Shown here: positions 18,660 to 27,273 of the stretch, in pieces
How positions within the stretch are numbered: position 1 is the stretch's first letter
Layout of the letters: each line of letters opens with the position of its first letter
Assembly (NCBI GenBank): GCA_963750045.1
Contig: CAVVPD010000004.1
Location: forward strand, 673,198 to 737,197
Length of the DNA: 64,000 nt
Source: DASUAS01 sp963750045
Lineage (GTDB): Bacteria > Actinomycetota > Acidimicrobiia > IMCC26256 > DASPTH01
Direction: 5' to 3'
Position numbers and translations under genes: made by a program
Notes under the pieces: generated by a model
The model's database searches: none
The model's input: the letters and a program-made list of their open reading frames with translations, nothing else
What the model was told of the DNA's origin: nothing

Positions 18660-19598
18660 TCATTGCTCCTGGGGGATGAGGGACCGGGCGATCTCATCGC
18701 CCACGCGCGCGGCGGCGGCCGTCATGATGTCGAGGTTGCCCGAGTAGGGAGGAAGGAAGTCGCCGGCGCCCTCGACCTCGACGAAGATGGCGACCCGCCC
18801 CCGCCCGTCAGGGGTCACCTCCCGCTCGATCTGGGGCTGCTGGAGGAGCCGGTAGCCGGGGACGTACTCCTGTACCTCCGCGACGATCGCCTCGATCGAT
18901 GCCGTCACGGCGCCGGCGTCGGCGTCGGGCTCGAGGGAGCAGAAGACGGTGTCCCGCATGGTCAACGGCGGCTCGGCGGGATTCAGGATGATGATCGCCT
19001 TGCCGCGCTCGGCACCGCCGAGCACCTCGACCGCGGAGGCGGTCGTCCGGGTGAACTCGTCGATGTTGCTCCGGGTTCCGGGCCCCGCGGAACGGGAGGC
19101 GACGGTGGCCACGATCTCCGCGTAGGCGACCCGGGTCACCCGGGACACGGCGTGGACCATCGGGATCGTCGCCTGGCCGCCGCAGGTCACCAGGTTGACG
19201 TTGGACTCACCGAGGTGGCGGTCGAGGTTCACCGACGGGATCACGTAGGGGCCCCGCGCCGCAGGGGTCAGGTCGACCGCCCGGATCCCCGCCTCCTCGT
19301 AGCGTGGAGCGTTGCGTTGGTGCACGTGCGCGGAGGTGGCCTCGAAGACGATGTCGGGGAGCTCGGCCCTCGACAGGAGCCAGTCCACGCCCCCTGCCGA
19401 CGCCTCCAGGCCGAGGCCCCGAGCGCGGCGCAGGCCTTCGCTGTCGGGGTCGATCCCGACGACGTAGCGCAGCTCGAGGGCGTCGGACCGCAGGAGCTTG
19501 TACACGAGGTCGGTGCCGATGTTCCCGGACCCCACGACGGCAGCGGTTGGGCGCGCGCTCACGGCGTCGATCTTCACCGCCGCGCCGGCCGGGTGCAT
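18660..19598 (-). CDS. hsaG-like: Acetaldehyde/propionaldehyde dehydrogenase (acylating)
   Basis: This 312-residue enzyme converts the aldehyde released by the aldolase to an acyl-CoA with NAD+ and CoA. It has an N-terminal Rossmann motif ('AAVVGSGNIGTDLVYK') and the catalytic Cys139 in 'NLVTCGGQATIPMVHA'. Length and motifs match BphJ/DmpF/HsaG. It lies between hydratase and aldolase genes in the canonical order and is one base from the aldolase start. Confidence 0.94.
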   Translation of the reverse strand: MHPAGAAVKIDAVSARPTAAVVGSGNIGTDLVYKLLRSDALELRYVVGIDPDSEGLRRARGLGLEASAGGVDWLLSRAELPDIVFEATSAHVHQRNAPRYEEAGIRAVDLTPAARGPYVIPSVNLDRHLGESNVNLVTCGGQATIPMVHAVSRVTRVAYAEIVATVASRSAGPGTRSNIDEFTRTTASAVEVLGGAERGKAIIILNPAEPPLTMRDTVFCSLEPDADAGAVTASIEAIVAEVQEYVPGYRLLQQPQIEREVTPDGRGRVAIFVEVEGAGDFLPPYSGNLDIMTAAAARVGDEIARSLIPQEQ

Positions 19599-19650
19599 CC
19601 GACCGTGCCGGAGAGCGGGACGGCGGACCGCACGATGAGCGAGGTGGGGA

Positions 19651-20460
19651 TCAACGTTCCGAAGTGAAGGTCGCCCGCACGGAACCGAGGCCGCTGATGT
19701 GGGCCTCGTAGGTCAGGCCGGCCCGGACCGGGACCAGCGGTCCGAGGCTCCCGGACAGGACGAGCTCGCCGGCCCGGAGCGGCTCTGCACGCTCGGCCAC
19801 CACCTTGGCCAGCCACACGACCGCGTTCACGGGGTGCCCGAGACAGGCAGCCCCGGTGCCGGAGCTCACGACCTCGCCGTCGACGGTGAGGGCCATCTCG
19901 CTCGCCCGCAGGTCGTCGATGTCGCGCAGCGATCGTGGAGATCCACCCGTGACGAACACCCCCGACGAGGCGTTGTCGGCCACGGTGTCGAAGATCGAGA
20001 TGTCCCAGTCCGCGATCCGGCTGTCGACCACCTCGATGGCGGGGACGACGAAGTCGATCGCTCGGAGCAGCTCGGGCCCGGTCACGTCGCCCTCCGGCAG
20101 GTCCGCGCCCAGCACGAAGGCCACCTCGGCCTCGACGCGGGGCTGGAGGAGGTCGGCGAAGGGGACCGGCTGGGAGTCGCCGTAGGCCATGTCGGCGAAC
20201 AGCACCCCGAAGTCCGGGGTGTCCACCTGCATCTGTCGCTGCACCGCGGGCGACGTGAGGCCGATCTTGCGCCCCACTCTCCGGCGTCCGGCTGCGCTGC
20301 GCGCGTGCACGATCTTCTGGACCTCGTAGCCGTCGTCGAGGCCACCGTCGGGGAGGAGCTCCCGGACGGGGCGACACGGTCGCATCGACCGGGCGGCGTC
20401 GAGGAGGCGCTCGGCGGCGGCCTCGTGGGCAGACCGACGATCGGCGTCGGGTTCCGTCAT
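19651..20460 (-). CDS. hsaE-like: 2-hydroxypenta-2,4-dienoate-type hydratase
   Basis: This 269-residue member of the 2-keto-4-pentenoate hydratase (MhpD/BphH/HsaE) family adds water to the dienoate formed by ring cleavage and hydrolysis, giving the 4-hydroxy-2-oxoacid substrate of the aldolase. Metal ligands are recognisable as Glu110 and Glu112 ('PRVEAEVAFVL') and Glu143 ('VPAIEVVDSRI'); Lys65 in 'GRKIGLTS' is also conserved. It starts 7 bases after the hydrolase stop. Confidence 0.93.
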   Translation of the reverse strand: MTEPDADRRSAHEAAAERLLDAARSMRPCRPVRELLPDGGLDDGYEVQKIVHARSAAGRRRVGRKIGLTSPAVQRQMQVDTPDFGVLFADMAYGDSQPVPFADLLQPRVEAEVAFVLGADLPEGDVTGPELLRAIDFVVPAIEVVDSRIADWDISIFDTVADNASSGVFVTGGSPRSLRDIDDLRASEMALTVDGEVVSSGTGAACLGHPVNAVVWLAKVVAERAEPLRAGELVLSGSLGPLVPVRAGLTYEAHISGLGSVRATFTSER

Positions 20461-20466
20461 GACCGC

Positions 20467-21330
20467 CTACTCGTGGTCGCGGAGGAGGTACGAGAGCACC
20501 ACGCTCTCGAACTCGGCCTTGCGCTCGAGCATCGCCCAGTGCCCGCAGTCGGGGAACACGTGGAGCTCACATCGGGGGATCAGCCGCATCGGCGCGATGG
20601 CGCCGTCGAGGGGCGTGACGCGGTCGTCGCGACCCCACGTCAGCAACGTCGGCGCCTGGATCCGGCCCAGCATCCCCAACACCTCCGGGTTGGTGACCGT
20701 CAACTGCCGGAACGCGTCGAGCAGCTGCCGGTTGTAGATCGTGCGGATCGCGGCGAGCGCGGCCGGGTCGCTCGCGGCGACCCAGCGCGCCTCGACGAAC
20801 TCCTCGGTGAGCACCGCGGGATCGAACACCATGGAGCGCATCCACTGCAGGAGCCGATCACGCGTGGGGTCCTCCACGAACTCCACGAGCCGGATGATCC
20901 CTTCGGGTGGCATGGCGCTGAAGAACGGCACCCCCACGCCCCCCAACGTGACGAGCCGGCTCACCCGATCGGGGTTCGTCGCCGCCAGGCGCGCAACCAC
21001 CCCGCCACCGAGAGAGTTGCCCACCATCGCCAGCCGGTCGATGCCGAGCCCGTCGAGGAAGGCGAGCACTGCAGCCGGGGCGTGCAGGACCGGGGTCCCG
21101 TCGACGGCGTGGCTCCGGCCGAAGCCCGGAAGGTCGAGCACGAGGGTCCGGAAGTGCCGGGCGAACCGCGGGAGGTTGCCACTGAAGTTCGCCCAGCCGC
21201 TCACGCCGGGCCCGGAGCCGTGCAGGAGCAGCAGCGGCGGCCCGTCGCCGGCCTCGTGGTAGTGCAGCTCGCCGTCGGGGGTGGCGAGCGTCCGGCTCGT
21301 CCCCTCTGCGGTGAGATCGGTGCTGGTCAT
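20467..21330 (-). CDS. hsaD-like: Alpha/beta hydrolase, meta-cleavage product C-C hydrolase
   Basis: This 287-residue enzyme has the Ser-Asp-His triad of the MCP hydrolases: Ser106 in 'VGNSLGGG', Asp in 'WGRDDRVTP' (about 235-236) and His264 in 'DCGHWAM'. The oxyanion region 'LLHGSGPGVSGWANF' is typical of BphD/HsaD. It should cleave the C-C bond of the ring-opened product, giving a hydroxydienoate and a carboxylic acid. It is directly upstream of the hydratase gene, and separated from the hydroxylase gene by 85 bases that carry a 15-bp tandem repeat. Confidence 0.93.
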   Translation of the reverse strand: MTSTDLTAEGTSRTLATPDGELHYHEAGDGPPLLLLHGSGPGVSGWANFSGNLPRFARHFRTLVLDLPGFGRSHAVDGTPVLHAPAAVLAFLDGLGIDRLAMVGNSLGGGVVARLAATNPDRVSRLVTLGGVGVPFFSAMPPEGIIRLVEFVEDPTRDRLLQWMRSMVFDPAVLTEEFVEARWVAASDPAALAAIRTIYNRQLLDAFRQLTVTNPEVLGMLGRIQAPTLLTWGRDDRVTPLDGAIAPMRLIPRCELHVFPDCGHWAMLERKAEFESVVLSYLLRDHE

Positions 21331-21344
21331 CGATGTCCTCTCTG

Positions 21345-21389
21345 GCCGAGGGCGCGGGTGCCGAGGGCGCGGGTGCCGAGGGCGCGGGT
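21345..21389. repeat. 15-bp tandem repeat, three perfect copies
   Basis: GCCGAGGGCGCGGGT is repeated three times head to tail (21345-21359, 21360-21374, 21375-21389), followed by a diverged fourth copy. It lies in the spacer between the hydroxylase stop (21416) and the hydrolase start (21330), an unusual place for a minisatellite in an operon. Unit length and lack of spacers exclude a CRISPR. Confidence 0.9.
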
Positions 21390-21415
21390 GCCGGTGGCGC
21401 GGCCTGCCGCGGCGA

Positions 21416-22591
21416 TCAGAAGGTGACGGCGGCCGGACCCGTCGGGTCCTGGCCCATGAGCATCCCGGCGGCGTCGTCGTACACGGGGCCCGCGACGAAC
21501 ACGGCGTGGTTCATACCGGCGTGCATCGAGCGCCAGAACCGCTGGACCGGCCGGTCGAGCCGCACGGAGTTGCCGCCGCAGCAGGTGAAGGCCCGGTCGG
21601 CTGCGTCGACAGCCCGCCAGGCGACCCGCACCTGGTCGCGCCGGATGGCGACACGGTCGGCCATGGTCACCTCGTGCCCGGCGGCGATCGCTTCGAAGAG
21701 CTCGCCCACGTCGTAGAGCAGCTGCGTGCGTGCCCCGCGCAGGTCGGCGGCCGCCTCGCCGAGCGTCCGGCGCGTGTGCGGGTCGCCGACTTGCGCCACG
21801 CCGACCGCGTTCACCCGACCGGCCTGGTACTCGAGCGCGTGCTCGAGGACACCCTCGGCGATCCCGAGCAGGCCCGCCGCGACCGAGCACGGGAAGATCG
21901 TCGACCACGGCATCCGGTAGAGGGGCTCGGTGCGACCGGCCTCGACCGCCGCCCGGCCGTCCATGACCTTCACCGCGTCGATGGTGCGGTAGGAGGGGAC
22001 GAAGGCACCTCGCACCACCACGTCCTTGCTGCCGGTGCCCTGGAGGCCCATGACCTTCCACGAGTCGGCGTCGATCTCGTAGTCGGAGCGGGGCAACATG
22101 ACGTGGAGCATGAACGGCACGCCGTCGGTGCCGCCACCGGGGACCAACGCGCCGAGCACCACCCAGTCGCACAGGTCGGTCCCGGAGGAGAAGTTCCACC
22201 GGCCCTCGACCGTGTAGCCACCGTCGACCGGGGTGGCGGTGCCCATCGGGGCGTACGGCGAGGCCATCCAGGTGTCGGGATCTTCGCCCCACACCTCTTC
22301 CTGGAGCCGCTCGTCGTTGAGGGCGAGCTCCCACGGGTGGACGCCGACCACACCACAGACCCAACCGGCCGAGGGGCAGGAGTGGCCGACCTCCATCACC
22401 GCGGCCAGGAAGTCCCGCGGGTCGGCCTCGTAGCCCCCGAACTCGGCGGGCTGGAGCATCCGGATGATCCCGGTGTCCTTCAGGCGCTTGGCGACGTCGT
22501 CGGTGAGCCTCCCGAGCTCGTCGGCGGCCGCCGATCGATCGGCGAGCTCGCCGCTCGACTCCTCGATCCTGGTGAACACCTCGTGCCCCAC
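21416..22591 (-). CDS. hsaA-like: HsaA-like flavin-dependent aromatic hydroxylase (acyl-CoA dehydrogenase fold)
   Basis: This 391-residue protein belongs to the two-component FADH2-dependent monooxygenases with acyl-CoA dehydrogenase fold. In the steroid pathway HsaA ortho-hydroxylates a phenolic ring to a catechol. Visible features are the substrate-side segment 'CPSAGWVCGVVGVHPWELAL', the flavin-binding 'YTVEGRWNFSSGTDLCDW', 'MGLQGTGSKDVVV' and the C-terminal 'RAFTCCGGNSVRLDRPVQRFWRSMHAG'. GTG at 22591 is chosen for the GGAGGAGCATGAC preceding it. The flavin reductase partner (HsaB type) is not in the window. It is the first gene of the minus-strand cluster. Confidence 0.88.
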   Translation of the reverse strand: MGHEVFTRIEESSGELADRSAAADELGRLTDDVAKRLKDTGIIRMLQPAEFGGYEADPRDFLAAVMEVGHSCPSAGWVCGVVGVHPWELALNDERLQEEVWGEDPDTWMASPYAPMGTATPVDGGYTVEGRWNFSSGTDLCDWVVLGALVPGGGTDGVPFMLHVMLPRSDYEIDADSWKVMGLQGTGSKDVVVRGAFVPSYRTIDAVKVMDGRAAVEAGRTEPLYRMPWSTIFPCSVAAGLLGIAEGVLEHALEYQAGRVNAVGVAQVGDPHTRRTLGEAAADLRGARTQLLYDVGELFEAIAAGHEVTMADRVAIRRDQVRVAWRAVDAADRAFTCCGGNSVRLDRPVQRFWRSMHAGMNHAVFVAGPVYDDAAGMLMGQDPTGPAAVTF

Positions 22592-22982
22592 GTCATGCTC
22601 CTCCGGGGTCCGTCGGATCCGTCCCACCTCGCCACGATGCGAGGGAGCCTCCCAGTGGACTGTACGAGCGGGGCGGTCCCCCGCGCTCGTACCCCTCTCA
22701 CCCAGTGGGATCCCCACCGAGGCGCCGCGGAGGCGCGTTCCACGACGACGCCCGCGAGCTCGCCGGACGGAGTCCGGCTGGTCCCGCGGAGTGGGACGGA
22801 CCCTGCGCTTCGGGTGGTGCGGAGCAGGCAGAATCCGCGGGCTCCCGAGCGGTCCGTGGCCGGGACGAGGAGCGTGGGGAGAGGAACGCCGAGCGAGGAC
22901 GGGACGACGTGGTCGAGTTGGAGGAGAAGGACCCGGTGCTGGACGCCGCCAGCTCACCTACGGCCTCGACGCGGTGCGGATC
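22592..22982. other. Divergent promoter region between hydroxylase and second sulfatase
   Basis: These 391 bases separate two divergently transcribed genes and should hold both promoters. No convincing coding signal was seen in any frame. It contains a 9-bp inverted repeat (22662-22692) and two copies of CCCAGTGG (22651-22658 and 22701-22708) placed on either side of it. Confidence 0.6.
22662..22692. promoter_or_regulatory. Candidate operator palindrome
   Basis: GTACGAGCG (22662-22670) and its exact reverse complement CGCTCGTAC (22684-22692) are separated by 13 bases. The palindrome lies between divergent catabolic genes that share a local IclR regulator, and is bracketed by the direct repeat CCCAGTGG. 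There is no T-tract, so a terminator is unlikely. Binding by the IclR protein is inference. Confidence 0.45.
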
Positions 22983-25261
22983 GTGAGCGGCGCCCCCCAC
23001 ACTGCCGACTTCGGCGGCACGATCGGCCGCACGGTCGCGGAGTCCGAGCCGTGGTGGCCCGAGCCCGCCCACCCCGGCGAGCACACGCCGAACGTGATCG
23101 TGATCCTCTTCGACGACCTCGGGTTCTCCCACTTCGGCTGCTACGGGTCCGACATCCCGACCCCCAACGTCGACCGCCTCGCGGCAGGGGGGATCCGCTA
23201 CAGCAACTTCCACGTCACGCCGCTGTGCTCACCCACACGGGCCGCGCTGCTCACCGGCAGGAACCACCACACCGTCGGCATGCGGGCGATCTCGAACTTC
23301 AACACCGGCTTCCCCCACATGCGGGGCCGCATCAGCGACCAGGCGGCCACGATGGCCGAGGTGCTCCGCGAGGTCGGCTACGCGACCTTCATGGTGGGCA
23401 AGTGGCACCTCTGCCCCATGGACGAGGCCTCCGCTGCCGGTCCCTACCACGACTGGCCGCTCCAGCGGGGTTTCGACCGCTTCTACGGCTTCCTCGACGG
23501 CGAGACCGACCAGTTCACCCCCGACCTCACCTACGACAACCACACGATCGATCCGCCGCGCACCCCGGATGAGGGGTACCACCTCACCGAGGACCTGGTC
23601 GACAGGACGCTCGAGTTCATCAACGACTCGGTGTCGATCCGGCCCGATCGGCCCTTCTTCACCTACCTGGCCCTGGGAGCCACCCACGCGCCCCACCAGG
23701 CGCCGGCCGAGTACCTCGCTCGCCACCGGGGCCGCTACGACGACGGCTGGGACGAGGCTCGGCGACGCTGGTTCGCGCGCCAGCAGGAGCTCGGGGTGAT
23801 CCCGCCGGGCACCGACCTGGCCCCCCGCAACCCCGGGGTCGAGCCGTGGGACGAGCTCCCCGAGGCGCAGCGTCGCCTGGCCGCCCGTCTCCAGGAGGCG
23901 TTCGCCGCGTTCCTCGAGCACACCGACGACCAGATCGGCAGGCTCGTGGACGGGCTCGAGCGGATGGAGCTGCTCGACGACACCGTCATCGTCTTGCTCT
24001 CCGACAACGGCGCCAGCCGCGAGGGCGGCCCGTTCGGGGTGCTCCACGAGATGAAGTTCTACAACCTCCTGTTCGAGACGCCGGAGGAGGCGCTCGGGCA
24101 CCTCGACGAGATCGGCGGGCCCCACAGCCACGCCAACTACCCGTGGGGCTGGGCCCAGGCCGGCAACACGCCGTTCAAGTGGTACAAGTCGAACACCCAC
24201 GAGGGCGGCGTGCACGTGCCGTGCGTCGTCCACTGGCCGAAGGGCATCGACGACACCGGCGGGATCCGCCACCAGTTCCACTACGTCACCGACGTCGCCC
24301 CCACCATCTACGAGCTCGTCGGCGTCGAGGCACCCGACACGTACCGGGGGGTCCCCCAGCTCCCGGTGTCCGGAACGTCGATGGTGTACAGCTTCGATCC
24401 CGCCGCGGCGGACGCCCGGAGTCGGCACACCGCGCAGTACTTCGAGATGATGGGACACCGGGGCATGTACGTCGACGGCTGGAAGGCGGTCACACGCCAC
24501 GACGAGGGCACGCCGTTCGACGACGACGCCTGGGAGCTCTACGACCTCACCACCGATTCCTCCGAGTGCCACGACCTCGCGGCCGAGCAGCCCGACCGGC
24601 TCGCCGCCCTCGTCGCGCGCTGGTGGGAGGAGGCCGAGGCTCACGGCGTGCTGCCGCTCGACGACCGCATGATGGAGCTGTTCGGCTCCCGGTTCGCCGA
24701 GCACACCCCCACCGACCCGATCGGCACTACACCTACCGGCCGCCGATGTCGTACCTGCCGGGACAGACCTCGCCCGCCATCGGGGGACGCGACTGGGACC
24801 TCGACGCCAGGGTCGAGCGGGTGGCCGGGGAGGGTGGGGTGCTCTACGCGCTCGGCAACGGCAACGCCGGTCTGTCCGTCTTCGTCCAGGACGACCGCCT
24901 GGTCTTCGACTACAACACGTTCGGGGACCACACCGTCGTCGAGTCGGGGGAGCCGCTCCCGACCGGGCCCTGCGTGCTCGGAGTGCGGTTCCGCCGCACC
25001 GGCAACGGCGCCACGGCCACCATCGTCGTCGACGACAGCCCGGTCGGGTCGGCCGAGATCCCCTTTGCGATGCGGGTCATCTCGAGCGTCGGCAGCAGCG
25101 TCGGCTACGACCACGGCATGCCGGTGAGCGACCGCTATGGGAGCGCCTTCCCGTTCGAAGGGGTCCTCCACGCCGTCGACATCCAGCTGTTGAGCGCATC
25201 GCGCCACCAGGAGCGCGACGTCGCTGCCGCCGATGGGCGCTCCGCCCTCGGGCGGCAGTGA
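22983..25261 (+). CDS. Type I formylglycine sulfatase, second copy (one frameshift)
   Basis: Architecture matches the sulfatase at 14339-16618: an N-terminal 'FGGTIGRTVAES', metal-binding 'LFDDLGFSH', and the signature Cys82-Ser-Pro-Thr-Arg86. 'MVGKWHL', 'LLSDNGASREGG' and a C-terminal beta-rich extension follow. The frame breaks near 24720. Upstream reads 'EHTPTDP', downstream in the next frame reads 'RHYTYRPPMSYLPGQ', and adding one base there gives a smooth 'DP-x-RHYTYRPPM'. The correct C-terminus then runs to 25261; uncorrected translation ends in a Ser/Arg-rich tail at 25127. The GTG start at 22983 lacks a strong ribosome-binding site. It is divergent from the hydroxylase gene, so both are probably controlled from the same intergenic region. 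Confidence 0.87.
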
Positions 25262-25415
25262 CGAGCCCACCCGCCCGGCGTCGCCCGGGACGAGCACCGG
25301 AGCGATCGTCGCCTTCGGCCTCCTCGCTCGCGGCGTCGGCTCGATCGGGAACGGCGACGACCTGCCCTCCATCCGCCAGACTGGCTCTCGGTCATCCGCC
25401 TGCAGGAGGCGAGCG

Positions 25416-25568
25416 ATGAACGTGGCGCAGTACGTCGTGGAGGCGGGCATCGTCGAGCTGGTGGCGCTCTGCGGGCTCTACGCGGTGATGGGCCACAGGG
25501 TCACGGCGTTCGACATCCCGATCGAAGACGGGTTCCCGCTTCCCCCGGGCCAGACACCGAGTTCGTGA
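25416..25568 (+). pseudogene. Carboxymuconolactone decarboxylase-family C-terminal remnant
   Basis: The 50 codons read 'ELVALCGLYAVMGHRVTAFDIP' and 'EDGFPLPPGQ', which is the C-terminal helix and tail of the CMD/AhpD-like family. A whole CMD protein would have about 130 residues more; the catalytic helical core is absent upstream. It is a fragment left by deletion, next to the decayed MFS gene. Confidence 0.6.
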
Positions 25569-25668
25569 CGGCACCACGTGCACGATCACGGACGTCTGCA
25601 CCCGCACCACCGCGGGCCGAGCACTTCGGTCATCAGCGACCGAAGGCGCACGATCAGCGCTCGCCACC

Positions 25669-27177
25669 TTGTGTCTCTGCGCGCTCACCACTGGGCTCGA
25701 CATGACGATCACGAACGTCGCCCTCCCGTTCCTCGGACGCTCGCTCGATGCCTCCACGAACGAGCTCCAGTGGGTAGTGGACACGTACAACATCGCGATC
25801 GCGGGCTTGCTGGTACTCGGTGGGCGCGCTCGCCGATCGGTACGGTCGTCGCCGGATCTTTCTCGGCAGCTACATGCTGTTCACGGTCGCGTCCCTGTTC
25901 GCCGCGTTCAGCGCACGACCGTCGTAGCAGCTCATCGCGTCTCGCGCCCTCATGGGCGTCGGCGGCGCCGGCGTCACGGCACCGGCACTCGCGATCATCG
26001 CCGCGATGTACCCCGCCGACGAACACGCCGGAGCAGTTCGGCGCGTTCGTCGTGTTTGGCACGTCGGGACTTGCGATCGGACCAATCGCCGGCGGGTTCC
26101 TGCTCGACCACTTCTGGTGGGGCTCGGTCTTCCTCGTGAACGTGCCCATTGTCGTGTTCGGGGTGATCGCCGGCACGTTCACGATCCAGGAGTCACACGC
26201 ACCGCGACCAGACGGCGCACCGCGGGGCCTCGACGTGGTCGGCGCGATGCTGTCGGTCGTAGGCCTCACCGCGTTGCTGTTCGGCATCATCGAAGGACCA
26301 TCGCGCGGGTGGACGAGCGCCCCCGTGATCGTGGGGCTCGTCTCCGGCGCGCTGGTGATCGCAGCGTTCGTACGCCGCGAGCTCAGGGCCCGGTACCCGT
26401 TGTTCGACGTTCGCATCCTGCATCCGGCAGGTGGTCTTCACCGGATCCATCACGTTGTTCATGGCCTACGTCCTGTTCAACAGCTTCCTGTTCCTGAACC
26501 CCCAATACCTGCAGGACGTCGAGGGAGAGTCCATCATCGCGGTCGGCGTGCTGCTCGTGCCGTTCGCAGTCGTCTTCGGCGTGTGCTCCACCGAGCGAGC
26601 GTCGCCCTCGAACGGTTCGGTGCACGAGTGACGATCACGCTCGGGCTCGCGGTGAGCGCGGTTGCGGCGGCGCTGCTCGCGGTCGCCAGCCGGCCGATCC
26701 GTGCCGATGACGGTTGCGTCCAGCGCCCTGCTCGGCGCCGCGTTGTCGCTGCTGATCGCGCCCCCGTCGACGATCGTGATGAACGACCTGCCGGAGTCGA
26801 ACGCGGGCGACGGATCCTCGCTCAACTTCGTGAGCCGGTTCGTCGGCGCCGCGGTCGGCGTCGCCGTCGTGGGCTCGATACTGGCGTCCCTGTACGCGTC
26901 AGGCCTCGCCGACGCGGTCACCGCGCTCGGTCCGGCGCAGGCCGACATGGCACGGGGCTCGATCCAGGGTGCGCTGGAGGTCGCGGCCACGCTCGATCCC
27001 GCGGCCCAGCAGTCGCTGACCGATGCGGCGCGGGACGCCTTTGATCGCGGCGCCACCGTGGCCTACACCACGGTCGCGGTTCTGGGCTTCGTGGCCGCGC
27101 TCTGGGCCTGGTCCGCTCTCCGCCGTGTCCCGATGGAGCGTGCCGTCACCGATGCCGCCGACCCGACGCAAGGCTGA
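25669..27177 (+). pseudogene. Decayed MFS multidrug exporter (DHA2/EmrB-type)
   Basis: Pieces of one 14-helix drug:H+ antiporter can be read in order but in alternating frames. They are 'TTGLDMTITNVALPFLGRSL' with 'LQWVVDTYN', then 'ALADRYGRRRIFLGSYMLF', 'ALMGVGGAGVTAPALAIIAAM', 'GPIAGGFLLDHFWWGSVFLV', 'LFLNPQYLQDVEG' and a final 'NFVSRFVGAAVGVAVVGSIL'. Frame changes fall near 25823, 26031, 26428, 26592 and 26700, and an in-frame TAG stands at 25925-25927. This many lesions in one gene argues for a true pseudogene or a very error-prone stretch of sequence. Confidence 0.8.
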
Positions 27178-27273
27178 ATCGACCGGGCGTTCGACAGGTT
27201 GGGTGGGCCGCGGGTCTCGCGACCACGGACCCGGGAACCCCGCGTCACCGACCGCACTGCGGCCGAGGGTCGC

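Noticed and set aside
21345..21405. Possible CRISPR array
   Set aside because: Units are 15 bp and directly adjacent with no spacers, so it is a tandem repeat.
10934..22591. Complete steroid-ring (cholesterol) degradation locus
   Set aside because: KstD, KshA/KshB and the HsaB reductase are not in the window, so only an Hsa-like meta pathway can be claimed.
21281..23572. Long plus-strand frame across hydroxylase and sulfatase 2
   Set aside because: Antisense to the hydroxylase and out of frame with the sulfatase; composition is of the shadow type.
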